A DNA stretch of 64,000 bases, from the NCBI GenBank assembly GCA_016183615.1, contig JACPEG010000027.1, positions 1 to 64,000 on the forward strand, read 5' to 3'. The position numbers were made by a program, and so were the translations under genes. The notes under the pieces were generated by a model. That model was not told where the DNA came from and ran no database searches. It saw nothing but the letters and a program-made list of their open reading frames with translations. Positions 8,026-14,978 of this stretch are shown here, in pieces; the stretch's first letter is position 1; every line of letters begins with the position of its first letter. The DNA is from Betaproteobacteria bacterium. GTDB lineage: Bacteria > Pseudomonadota > Gammaproteobacteria > Burkholderiales > UBA6910.

Positions 8026-8091
8026 GTGGGCAATGCCGCGTGGATCAAGAATCTGTTCGAGCGCATTGACGCCGAGGAGCGGTCCGCCTGA
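8026..8091 (+). other. possible remnant of an NTF2-like (SnoaL) gene
   Basis: A GTG-initiated 21-codon frame reads VGNAAWIKNLFERIDAEERSA and stops. The WIKNLFERIDA stretch resembles the N-terminal helix of SnoaL/NTF2-like proteins, after which nothing of the fold remains. It may be a degraded fragment or chance. Confidence 0.2.
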
Positions 8092-8132
8092 TATGCGTCG
8101 CCATCGGCGACCGCCAATGAATCAGCACTGCG

Positions 8133-8762
8133 ATGGACAACCATCAGTTTCAGCCCACGCCGCTGCTAAGAATCCTGCTTATGGCCCAGGACAGCTCCAA
8201 GCCTGAATTCTGGGAAACCCGCTATCTCCAGAACTTCATGCCCTGGGACGCGGGATTCGTACCCCAAGCGCTGAAGCGCTTCGCCGTGGCACATCCGCCC
8301 GGCCGGGTGCTGCTTCCGGGCTGCGGCTCCGCCTACGAGGCCCGGTACCTGGCCGAAGTCGGGTGGGACGTCACGGCCATCGATTTCAGCCCGGCGGCGG
8401 TGGAGGCGGCCCAGCGCACACTGGGTCGCTACGCGGATCGCGTGCGGCTGGATGATTTTTTTCACTTCGCCTTCGACGTTCCCTTCGACGTGGTGTACGA
8501 GCGGGCCTTTCTGTGCGCCCTGCCCCGCAAGATGTGGCGGGCCTATGCCGAGCGGGTGGCCGAGGTGCTGGGACCCCGAGGGCTGCTCGCCGGGTACTTC
8601 TACTACCACGACGAGCAGCGGGGGCCGCCGTTCGGAACCAACGAGCAGGAATTGACAGAACTGATGGAAAAGTCGTTCGAGCGGATCGCCAACGAGTTCG
8701 TCACCGACTCCATCGACGTGTTCGTGGGAAAGGAGCGCTGGCAGGTGTGGCAGCGCAGGTAG
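8133..8762 (+). CDS. thiopurine S-methyltransferase-family SAM methyltransferase
   Basis: A 209-residue class I SAM-dependent methyltransferase of the TPMT family, whose bacterial members methylate sulfur, selenium or tellurium compounds and thiocyanate. Key parts are the family N-terminal FWETRY...PWDAG, the SAM-binding motif VLLPGCGSAYEARYLAE near residues 59-75, and the acidic loop AIDFSPAAVEAA. FDVVYERAFLCALP follows, where family members have the active-site face. Neither the ATG at 8133 nor the one at 8181 has a clear ribosome binding site; 8181 would give MAQDSSKPEFW, closer to family N-termini. The natural substrate cannot be read from the sequence. Confidence 0.8.
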   Translation: MDNHQFQPTPLLRILLMAQDSSKPEFWETRYLQNFMPWDAGFVPQALKRFAVAHPPGRVLLPGCGSAYEARYLAEVGWDVTAIDFSPAAVEAAQRTLGRYADRVRLDDFFHFAFDVPFDVVYERAFLCALPRKMWRAYAERVAEVLGPRGLLAGYFYYHDEQRGPPFGTNEQELTELMEKSFERIANEFVTDSIDVFVGKERWQVWQRR

Positions 8763-8771
8763 ACCCTCCCG

Positions 8772-9632
8772 CTACCTGATCTCTTCCACCTTCACCAGAA
8801 TCCGGCGCCGGTCGGCCGCGGTACCCGTGGTGCGCGAACCGATTGCCGAGGACTGGTCGGTCCGGTCCTGGACGATACCCCCCAGATCAATCCACTCTCC
8901 CAGCCGGCCCGAGGCCGTAGTCGCCAGGCGCTGCACATTCACGCTGCCGGGCCCTTGCGCACCCGGCGTTTCCCGCTGAGGACTGATCTCCAGGATCACC
9001 CGCTCGCCGTTGACCCGCGGAAGGACGTAAAACCCCGTGGACAGGTCGCGGAACTGGGTGCTTTCGACGACGCGCGTGCCATAGGGCGTCTGTACTACCG
9101 TGCGCTGCTGGACCGGCACCGACTGCCCTATCCGGATGAACGCCTGATTGCCCTCCAGCACCTGGATTTCCTGGGTGTTCCTTTCGCTTTCCCGGCCCTG
9201 GGTTTCGAGCACGCGCCCGCGCACCACATCATCGCTGCGCCGCCCTTCCACCGTGAGGCCCCGGCTGTCGCCGCTTCCGGGTACGATCACCCGGGCCTTG
9301 TTGCCGCCGGACACATCGGCGGAGATTTCCCCCGTCAACGCGTCCTCCGTGCGGTCTGCGTCCTGCCTCACGATGATGCGAAGACGGCGCGGCAGGGTAT
9401 CAATCGTGGCAAGCAGTTGCTTAATCTGGGCAAGATTGGCGGGGGTGGTGCGAATGATGAGCTGGCCCTGCATCCCGGTGACGGCGCCCTCCCGGTCCAG
9501 GAAGGGCTGCACGAGTGGAATCACTTCCTGCGCCGTGCGGTACTTGAGCGGCACCACCTCCAGCACCGTGGGGTCCGCCGCCGCCAGGAACGGTGTCAGG
9601 AGCAGAACCGCCCAAAAAAGGAATCTGGCCAT
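8772..9632 (-). CDS. short exported secretin-like protein
   Basis: A 286-residue protein with a Sec signal peptide (MARFLFWAVLLLTPFLAAA, residues 1-19). A secretin N-domain follows (VVPLKYRTAQEVIPLVQPFL and QLIIRTTPANLAQIKQLLATID, about 25-75). The C-terminal half resembles part of a secretin C-domain (FIRIGQSVPVQQ, IDLGGIVQDR). It is far shorter than true type II/IV secretins (600 or more residues) and lacks the full pore barrel, so it is probably a truncated or stand-alone homologue rather than a working outer-membrane channel. The start is set at 9632 because the upstream in-frame extension has no signal-peptide logic. It lies after hoxW in the same direction, separated by 62 bases. Confidence 0.65.
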   Translation of the reverse strand: MARFLFWAVLLLTPFLAAADPTVLEVVPLKYRTAQEVIPLVQPFLDREGAVTGMQGQLIIRTTPANLAQIKQLLATIDTLPRRLRIIVRQDADRTEDALTGEISADVSGGNKARVIVPGSGDSRGLTVEGRRSDDVVRGRVLETQGRESERNTQEIQVLEGNQAFIRIGQSVPVQQRTVVQTPYGTRVVESTQFRDLSTGFYVLPRVNGERVILEISPQRETPGAQGPGSVNVQRLATTASGRLGEWIDLGGIVQDRTDQSSAIGSRTTGTAADRRRILVKVEEIR

Positions 9633-9694
9633 GGTGCCCGCTGCAGGATGCCCAATGGGTCCTTTTATACCCGCCGGACCCGGGTGTAAAGAGG

Positions 9695-10210
9695 CTACCC
9701 GGTTCGACTGTCCCAAAGCTCCCGATGCGGATGCTCAAGCAGCCACTGGAGCAGCTCGCGGGCCTTGGCCATACGTTCCCGGGCGGCCGAACTCAGTCCG
9801 TCCCCCAGCCCGAAGCGCTCCCCCCGCACCGTAAGCACGTAGCTTGCGGGCGGCTCCTCGCCGAAGACCTGACGGTAGACATGGAGCAATCCTGCCGGCG
9901 TCACGGCATGGGTGGTATAGCTCAGATCCGGTTCGGCCCTCACCCTGCCGAACGCGAAAGGCGGCGGACAGGAGACGCTCGCGTCCAGGAACAGCACGAG
10001 GTCGCGTCCCTTCAGGTCCGTGACATGCTCCACCTGAAGCTGGAAATCCGCGATCAGTTCGGCCCGGAACGCATCCGGCTGCTGGGCGTTGAATTCCTCG
10101 GCAGCCTTGAGCAGCTCCGGTCCCAGGGCATCATCACCGCGGCTGGGATTACCGTAGGCGAATACCAGGACTTCGCGAGGCACGCTATGCGGCGCAACTG
10201 CTGTCGCCAT
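9695..10210 (-). CDS. hoxW: hydrogenase maturation protease HoxW
   Basis: A 171-residue endopeptidase of the HyaD/HybD/HoxW family that removes the C-terminal peptide of the hydrogenase large subunit once nickel is in place. The nickel-sensing motifs are present: GNPSRGDDALGP near residues 18-29 and the acidic LFLDAS strand. A conserved TTHAVTPAGLLHVYRQV helix follows. The ATG at 10210 lies inside the 3' end of hoxH, a 26-base overlap that suggests translational coupling. The substrate is presumably HoxH, whose C-terminal extension is intact just upstream. Confidence 0.85.
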   Translation of the reverse strand: MATAVAPHSVPREVLVFAYGNPSRGDDALGPELLKAAEEFNAQQPDAFRAELIADFQLQVEHVTDLKGRDLVLFLDASVSCPPPFAFGRVRAEPDLSYTTHAVTPAGLLHVYRQVFGEEPPASYVLTVRGERFGLGDGLSSAARERMAKARELLQWLLEHPHRELWDSRTG

Positions 10211-11675
10211 CCTTCGCCAGGCAATCGATCTGCCGCCCGGCGCCGTCCACCAGTTCCACTTCCAGCGGCATCTTGCCCAACGCATGGGTGGCGCAGGACA
10301 GGCAGGGGTCGTAGGCACGGATCGCCACTTCGATGTGATTGAGCAACCCCTCGGTGAGGTTCCGGCCGTCCAGGTACTGCATCGCGACCTGCCGCACCGC
10401 CTCGTTCATGGCCTGGTTGTTGTGGGTGGTGGAGACGATGAGGTTGGCGCGCACGACCTGGTCATCCTCGTTGATGCGGTAGTGATGAATGAGGGTGCCC
10501 CGCGGCGCCTCGATGACGCCCACGCCGCGCAGCGCCTTCTCGCCGCGGGTCACGAGATCGGTCCCCATCAGGTCATCGTCGTCCAGCAGCCCGGCGATGC
10601 CCTCGGCGGCGTGCAGCATTTCGATCATGCGCGCCCAGTGATACGCCAGGTTGGCCTGCCGCGCCGCCCCGCCGCCGAAAGCCAGGAACTCCCGCCGCTC
10701 GGCGTCGGCGAGCGGCGTCGGGATGAAATCGCAGTTGTTCATGCGGGCCAGCGGCCCCACCCGGTACCAGCCCTGCTCTTTGCCCCGCGAACGGATGAAC
10801 GGGAACTTCATGTAGGACCAGGTCTTCACTTCCTCGTGGATATAGTCCCAGTAATGCCCATAGTCCACGTGGTCGAATATGATCTGGCCGTGCTCGTCGC
10901 GGGCCCTCAAGCCCCCGTGGTAGAGGTCAAGCGCGCCGTCGTCGCGCGCCAGGCTCATGAAGCTGGAGCGGAAATGGCCGAAGCCGTTGTGAAACTCGGG
11001 GCGCTCGGTGTAAACCCGTTTGATCAGATTCACCGCATCCCGGCTCCAGGCGATCATCTGCGCGAGGTCCCTGCGCAGGTACTCGCGCTCCTCCGGGTTG
11101 AGGTTCTTGTTCACTCCCCCCGGGATGGCGCCGGTCCCGTGAATGCGTTTGCCGGCGGTGATGCGAATCACCTCCTGCCCGTACTTGCGCAGCAGCACGC
11201 CCCGCTTCGCAACGTCGGGAAAGGCCGCCGCCACGCCGACGACGTTGCGCTTCGCCACCTCGCTGTCGAAGCCAAACAGCAGGTCCGGCGAGGCCAGGTG
11301 GAAAAAGTGCAATGCATGGGACTGCAGGATCTGGCCCAGGTGCATGAGCCGCCGGAGTTTCTCGGCGGTCGGCGTGAGGTGCTTCGCGCCCACCAGCAGG
11401 TCCATGGCCTTGGAGGCGGCAAGATGGTGCGACACCGGGCAGATGCCGCACAGCCGCTGCACCAGCACCGGCACTTCCCAATAGGGCCGTCCCTGGATGA
11501 ACTTCTCGAAGCCTCTGAACTCCACGATGTGCAGCCGCGCCTGGTGCACCCGGTTGTCGTCATCCAGCAGCAGCGTCACCTTGCCGTGGCCCTCGACCCG
11601 GGACAGGGGCTCGATGGCGACGCGCTTCAGCTTCTCCGGGTTCGCGGCGGTTTCCAACGGGAATGTCATTTCCAA
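10185..11675 (-). CDS. hoxH: NAD-linked [NiFe] hydrogenase large subunit HoxH
   Basis: The catalytic subunit (496 residues) of a group 3d soluble bidirectional hydrogenase. The two cysteine pairs that hold the Ni-Fe-CO/CN site are present: RLCGICPVSHH (Cys76 and Cys79) and DPCLSCATH (Cys458 and Cys461). A 32-residue C-terminal extension after the last His is the substrate of the HoxW protease. It follows hoxY in the operon, but an inverted repeat (11688-11756) sits in the 90-base gap before it, which could affect the relative expression of the two subunits. The protein is cytoplasmic and works with HoxY as the hydrogenase module. Confidence 0.95.
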   Translation of the reverse strand: MEMTFPLETAANPEKLKRVAIEPLSRVEGHGKVTLLLDDDNRVHQARLHIVEFRGFEKFIQGRPYWEVPVLVQRLCGICPVSHHLAASKAMDLLVGAKHLTPTAEKLRRLMHLGQILQSHALHFFHLASPDLLFGFDSEVAKRNVVGVAAAFPDVAKRGVLLRKYGQEVIRITAGKRIHGTGAIPGGVNKNLNPEEREYLRRDLAQMIAWSRDAVNLIKRVYTERPEFHNGFGHFRSSFMSLARDDGALDLYHGGLRARDEHGQIIFDHVDYGHYWDYIHEEVKTWSYMKFPFIRSRGKEQGWYRVGPLARMNNCDFIPTPLADAERREFLAFGGGAARQANLAYHWARMIEMLHAAEGIAGLLDDDDLMGTDLVTRGEKALRGVGVIEAPRGTLIHHYRINEDDQVVRANLIVSTTHNNQAMNEAVRQVAMQYLDGRNLTEGLLNHIEVAIRAYDPCLSCATHALGKMPLEVELVDGAGRQIDCLAKDGDSSCAA

Positions 11676-11687
11676 GATCTCAAATCA

Positions 11688-11756
11688 GCCACAGATCACA
11701 GAGGACACAGAGTAAAGAGACGCTGCGATCTCTGTGCGCTCTGTGTCCTCTGTGGC
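11688..11756. repeat. inverted repeat of CACAGAGGA units between hoxY and hoxH
   Basis: The left arm GCCACAGATCACAGAGGACACAGAG (11688-11712, shown in full because it is the repeat itself only as units of CACAGAGG) is matched by the inverse complement at 11730-11756 with one extra unit. The arms are short near-tandem repeats of about 8 bases. It fills nearly the whole gap inside the hox operon and could form a stable mRNA hairpin there. Confidence 0.8.
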
Positions 11757-11765
11757 CCATGACGT

Positions 11766-12302
11766 TTAGTCGTAATGCAGCATCGTGTAATCGAGCCTCG
11801 GCTCCCGCCCTGCGGCCAGGTCGGTGAGCAGCCGCCAGATGGCGTCCGCCGGCGGCGGGCAGCCGGGGAGGAAATAATCCACCTTCACCACCTCGTAGAT
11901 GGGGTGCACCTTGTCGAAGGGCAGCGGCAGCTCGGGATCGTTGGGAACCACCCGCCCCTCGGTGCCCCCCTCGTACTGGTAGACCTCCTGGAAGCAGTCC
12001 CAGAGGTCGATGTTGTTGCGCATGGCGGGCACCCCGCCGTTGATGGCGCAGGCGCCGATGGCGACCAGGATCCTGCAGTTTCTGCGGAACTCCCGGAGCA
12101 CGTGCACGTTCTCGGCATTGCACACGCCGCCTTCCACGATGCCGATGTCGCAGGGCCCGCATCGCTTGATATCGGTGAGCGGCGAGCGGTCGAATTCCAC
12201 CGCCTCGACGAGACTGAACAGCCGCTCGTCGATGTCCAGGAACGACATGTGGCAGCCGAAGCAGCCGGCGAGCGAGGTGGTGGCGACCCTAAGTTTTGCC
12301 AT
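11766..12302 (-). CDS. hoxY: NAD-linked [NiFe] hydrogenase small subunit HoxY
   Basis: A 178-residue small subunit that carries the proximal iron-sulfur cluster and passes electrons from HoxH to HoxU/HoxF. The N-terminal AGCFGCHMSFLD (Cys14 and Cys17), a middle IGACAINGGVPA and the C-terminal LPGCPPPADAIW supply the four ligands of the proximal [4Fe-4S] cluster. No Tat signal is present, consistent with a cytoplasmic enzyme. The start overlaps the end of hoxU by 14 bases, indicating coupled translation. Confidence 0.95.
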   Translation of the reverse strand: MAKLRVATTSLAGCFGCHMSFLDIDERLFSLVEAVEFDRSPLTDIKRCGPCDIGIVEGGVCNAENVHVLREFRRNCRILVAIGACAINGGVPAMRNNIDLWDCFQEVYQYEGGTEGRVVPNDPELPLPFDKVHPIYEVVKVDYFLPGCPPPADAIWRLLTDLAAGREPRLDYTMLHYD

Positions 12303-13014
12303 GGCCTTGTCCGGTCACGTGGGTCCCGACTTCGCTGATGGGCGCCTGATCGTAGAGTCGTTTTCCGACCGGCACCCGGAACGCCGTGCCCTTGCGGATA
12401 ATCGCCCCCACGGGGCAGACCTGAACCGCCTTGTCGGTCGCCGCCAGGCCGGTATCACCGAGCCGGCCCGAATGGGAATTCACCACCAGCCGGGCCTGAA
12501 TGCCGCGTCCCGCGATGCCGAACACGTTTTTCCCGTCCACTTCGCGCGATGCGCGCACGCACAGCTCGCACAGGATGCAGCGATTGCGGTCCAGCAGCAC
12601 CTCCGGATGAGAAGCGTCCACCTCGCGCGGCGGATAGAAATGCTCGAAGTGGGGCGAGGTCATGTTCAGGAAATAGGCCACCGCCTGGAGCTGGCAGTTG
12701 CCGCTCCTTTCGCAGAACGGACAGAAATGGTTGCCCTCCACGAACAGCATCTGGGTAAGCGCCCGCCGCCCGTCGTTCAGCTCCGCCGTGTTGTTCTCCA
12801 CCACCATTCCCGGCTGCGCCCCGACGGTGCAGGAGGCCCCGTTGCGGCCATTCACCTTCACGGTACAGAGCTTGCAGCTGCCGTGGGGAGCGAACTCGGG
12901 ATGGTGGCACAGGTGCGGGATATAGACGCCCGCCGCCTCGGCCGCCTGCATGATGGTCTGCCCCGGCTCGAAGGCAACGGCCACTCCGTCGATGCTGATC
13001 GCGTTTCCGCTCAT
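12289..13014 (-). CDS. hoxU: NAD-linked hydrogenase diaphorase subunit HoxU
   Basis: A 241-residue iron-sulfur subunit homologous to the N-terminal part of complex I NuoG. An N-terminal plant-type [2Fe-2S] ferredoxin domain has CHHPEFAPHGSCKLC (about residues 36-50) with a further Cys near 62. A His-Cys3 cluster region follows (HFCPFCERSGNCQLQ, about 96-110), then a C-terminal segment with CILCELC (146-152) and a later CPVGA. It links HoxF to HoxY. The ATG at 13014 overlaps the hoxF stop by 4 bases. Confidence 0.95.
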   Translation of the reverse strand: MSGNAISIDGVAVAFEPGQTIMQAAEAAGVYIPHLCHHPEFAPHGSCKLCTVKVNGRNGASCTVGAQPGMVVENNTAELNDGRRALTQMLFVEGNHFCPFCERSGNCQLQAVAYFLNMTSPHFEHFYPPREVDASHPEVLLDRNRCILCELCVRASREVDGKNVFGIAGRGIQARLVVNSHSGRLGDTGLAATDKAVQVCPVGAIIRKGTAFRVPVGKRLYDQAPISEVGTHVTGQGHGKT

Positions 13015-14819
13015 GGCTCCTCGCCGATGTGGGCCCAGGGATCGTCGCGGCCGGTGATGCGGCGCGCGGTATCGAGCGCCCCGTCGAGATCGAAGCTCGG
13101 CTCGAATGCCAGCTCCTTGAGCTTCCTCTCGTAGGCATCGGGGAATTTCGCCATGGTGTCCACCACCGGATTGGCCGCCGTGTGCCCCAGCCCGCAGTGG
13201 CTCATGGTCTTGAGGATGCGGGAGAGATGCCGCATCTCGTCCATGTCGTAGGCGCTGCCGTGGCCGGCGTGAATCTTGTCCATGGTCTTCCTGAGCAGCG
13301 TCGTTCCCACCCGGCAGGGCGTACAGAAGCCGCAGGACTCGTGGGCGAAGAAGTGGCTGAAGTTGCGCGCCACCTCGAACATGTCCCGCTCCCGGCTGAA
13401 GACCATGAAGGCGCCCGCCGTCGGCAGGTCCTCGAAGGCGATCCTGCGGTCGAATTCCTTCCACGAAATGCAGCTGCCCGAAGGTCCCGAGATCTGCACC
13501 GCCTGCGGACTCGCGGCCCCGCAATCCCTGAGCACCTCGCGCACCGTGACGCCGAAGGGATATTCGTAAATGCCCGGCCGCTTCACGTCCCCGGACACCG
13601 ACAGAAGTTTCGTGCCGCTCGATTCAGCGGTTCCGATTCCGGCAAACCAGTCCCCGCCGTGTTTCGCGATCAGCGCCGAGCAGGCGAAGGTCTCCACGTT
13701 GTCCACCGCGGTGGGCTCGCCGAGATAGCCGTGGGTATCCGGATACGGGGGGCGGTTCCTGGGCTGGCCGCGCTTGCCTTCCAGGGACTCGATGAGGGCG
13801 GATTCCTCGCCGCAGATGTAGGCCCCGGCTCCCAGGTGAATCTCGATGTCGAAATCGAAACCTTTCTCCCCCAGGATGTTGCTCCCCAGCAGGTTGGCGC
13901 GGCGACGCGCCTCCAGCGCCGCCTCCAGCCGTTCCAGCAGGTATCGGTACTCGCCTCGCAGGTACACCAGGCCCTTCGCTGCCCCGATCACCCGGGCGCA
14001 CACCGTCATGCCCTCGAACACCAGGTCGGCGTAGCTCGTGAGCAGCACCCGGTCCTTGAAGGTTCCCGGCTCGCCCTCGTCCGCATTGCATACCACGTAA
14101 CGGGTCTTGCCCGCGGCGCGGCTGCAGGAGGCCCACTTCACGGCCGTCGGGAAACCCGCGCCGCCCCGGCCCCGGAGTTTCGAGCGCTCCATTTCCTTCA
14201 GCGTCGCCGACGCGCCGCGCGCAATCACGGTCTCCAGCGCCGAGCCCGGCTCGAAAGGCTGGCCGAGCAGCACGCCGGGCTTGCGGATGTTGTCCCGGAC
14301 TTCGAACAGCATCGGCGGCCAGTCGGCGAGAGACTTCTTCGCTCGCATCAGTTCCACCATGAGATCGATGCGGTTCCTCGACAGCGCCGGGACCGCGTAG
14401 CCGTTCACCAGCGCCGCCGGGCCCTGGTCGCATATGCCGGTATCCGACGTATTCCACACGCTGACCAGCCCGTCTTCGGAGACCTTCCCCGGCTCGATCC
14501 AGAGCTTTTCGCACAGGTACTGCATCAGCTCCTTCTTGCCCTGCATGTGGTCGGTAATGTTGTCGGAAAGCAGGATCTCGTAGGCGCCGTGGGACTCCCG
14601 GCGGAAGAAGCTGTAGAAGCTCGCGACCCCTTCGACCCGGACCCGCGGGATCCCGAGGGCAGCGGCGAGCGCCGTCACCGCGTCATCGGAAACATGGCCC
14701 GCCCGCTCCTGAACCTCGCGCAGAATCTGCACCAGGCGGGTGGGATTCGCGCCGTGACGGGCAAGGATGGGTTTCAGAACTGAGTCAGGGTTATCCACGG
14801 CAGAACAGGTTTGAATCAT
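13011..14819 (-). CDS. hoxF: NAD-linked hydrogenase diaphorase subunit HoxF
   Basis: A 602-residue NAD(H)- and FMN-binding subunit. It fuses a NuoE-like N-terminal domain (about residues 1-140) to a NuoF-like domain. FMN/NAD-binding motifs are LRGRGGAGFPTAVKW (215-229) and CNADEGEPGTFKDR; the C-terminal [4Fe-4S] motif is ESCGFCTPCR. The NuoE-like part has only two cysteines (103 and 130) after residue 5, so the usual four-Cys [2Fe-2S] site seems absent, a degeneration also known in other HoxF proteins. It is the first gene of the operon, with an FNR-type site just upstream. The leader is very short and there is no strong ribosome binding site. Confidence 0.95.
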   Translation of the reverse strand: MIQTCSAVDNPDSVLKPILARHGANPTRLVQILREVQERAGHVSDDAVTALAAALGIPRVRVEGVASFYSFFRRESHGAYEILLSDNITDHMQGKKELMQYLCEKLWIEPGKVSEDGLVSVWNTSDTGICDQGPAALVNGYAVPALSRNRIDLMVELMRAKKSLADWPPMLFEVRDNIRKPGVLLGQPFEPGSALETVIARGASATLKEMERSKLRGRGGAGFPTAVKWASCSRAAGKTRYVVCNADEGEPGTFKDRVLLTSYADLVFEGMTVCARVIGAAKGLVYLRGEYRYLLERLEAALEARRRANLLGSNILGEKGFDFDIEIHLGAGAYICGEESALIESLEGKRGQPRNRPPYPDTHGYLGEPTAVDNVETFACSALIAKHGGDWFAGIGTAESSGTKLLSVSGDVKRPGIYEYPFGVTVREVLRDCGAASPQAVQISGPSGSCISWKEFDRRIAFEDLPTAGAFMVFSRERDMFEVARNFSHFFAHESCGFCTPCRVGTTLLRKTMDKIHAGHGSAYDMDEMRHLSRILKTMSHCGLGHTAANPVVDTMAKFPDAYERKLKELAFEPSFDLDGALDTARRITGRDDPWAHIGEEP

Positions 14820-14826
14820 CAGCCAG

Positions 14827-14875
14827 CCCGAAAAGCATATCCCGTACCACCGCCAGCCCGATTGATCCAGATCAA
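14827..14875 (-). promoter_or_regulatory. FNR/ANR-type box and promoter of the hox operon
   Basis: TTGATCCAGATCAA (14862-14875) is a perfect match to the FNR half-sites TTGAT-N4-ATCAA. On the minus strand a -10-like TATGCT lies at 14839-14834. If transcription starts near 14827, the box is centred at -41.5, the class II activator position. The hoxF ATG is at 14819. This indicates induction of the hydrogenase under oxygen limitation by an FNR-family regulator. Confidence 0.7.
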
Positions 14876-14944
14876 GCCGCCCCGCGCCTCAGCGCCCGCT
14901 TGCCGGCCTTGCTGCGGATTTTGCCGGCCGGATTTCCCAAAGCC

Positions 14945-14975
14945 GGGAAGCTCCCGCAATTTTCGGGAAAGCTCC
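14945..14975 (-). terminator. possible hairpin after the ubiB-like gene
   Basis: GGGAAGCTCCCG (14945-14956) and CGGGAAAGCTCC (14964-14975) form an imperfect stem just past the ubiB-like stop codon. No T run follows, so it may be a weak or Rho-assisted terminator. Confidence 0.3.
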
Positions 14976-14978
14976 GAC

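Noticed and set aside
13029-14783. Long open frame of over 580 codons on the plus strand opposite hoxF
   Set aside because: It is an antisense frame kept open by high GC content and codon bias; the minus strand encodes a complete HoxF with all motifs.
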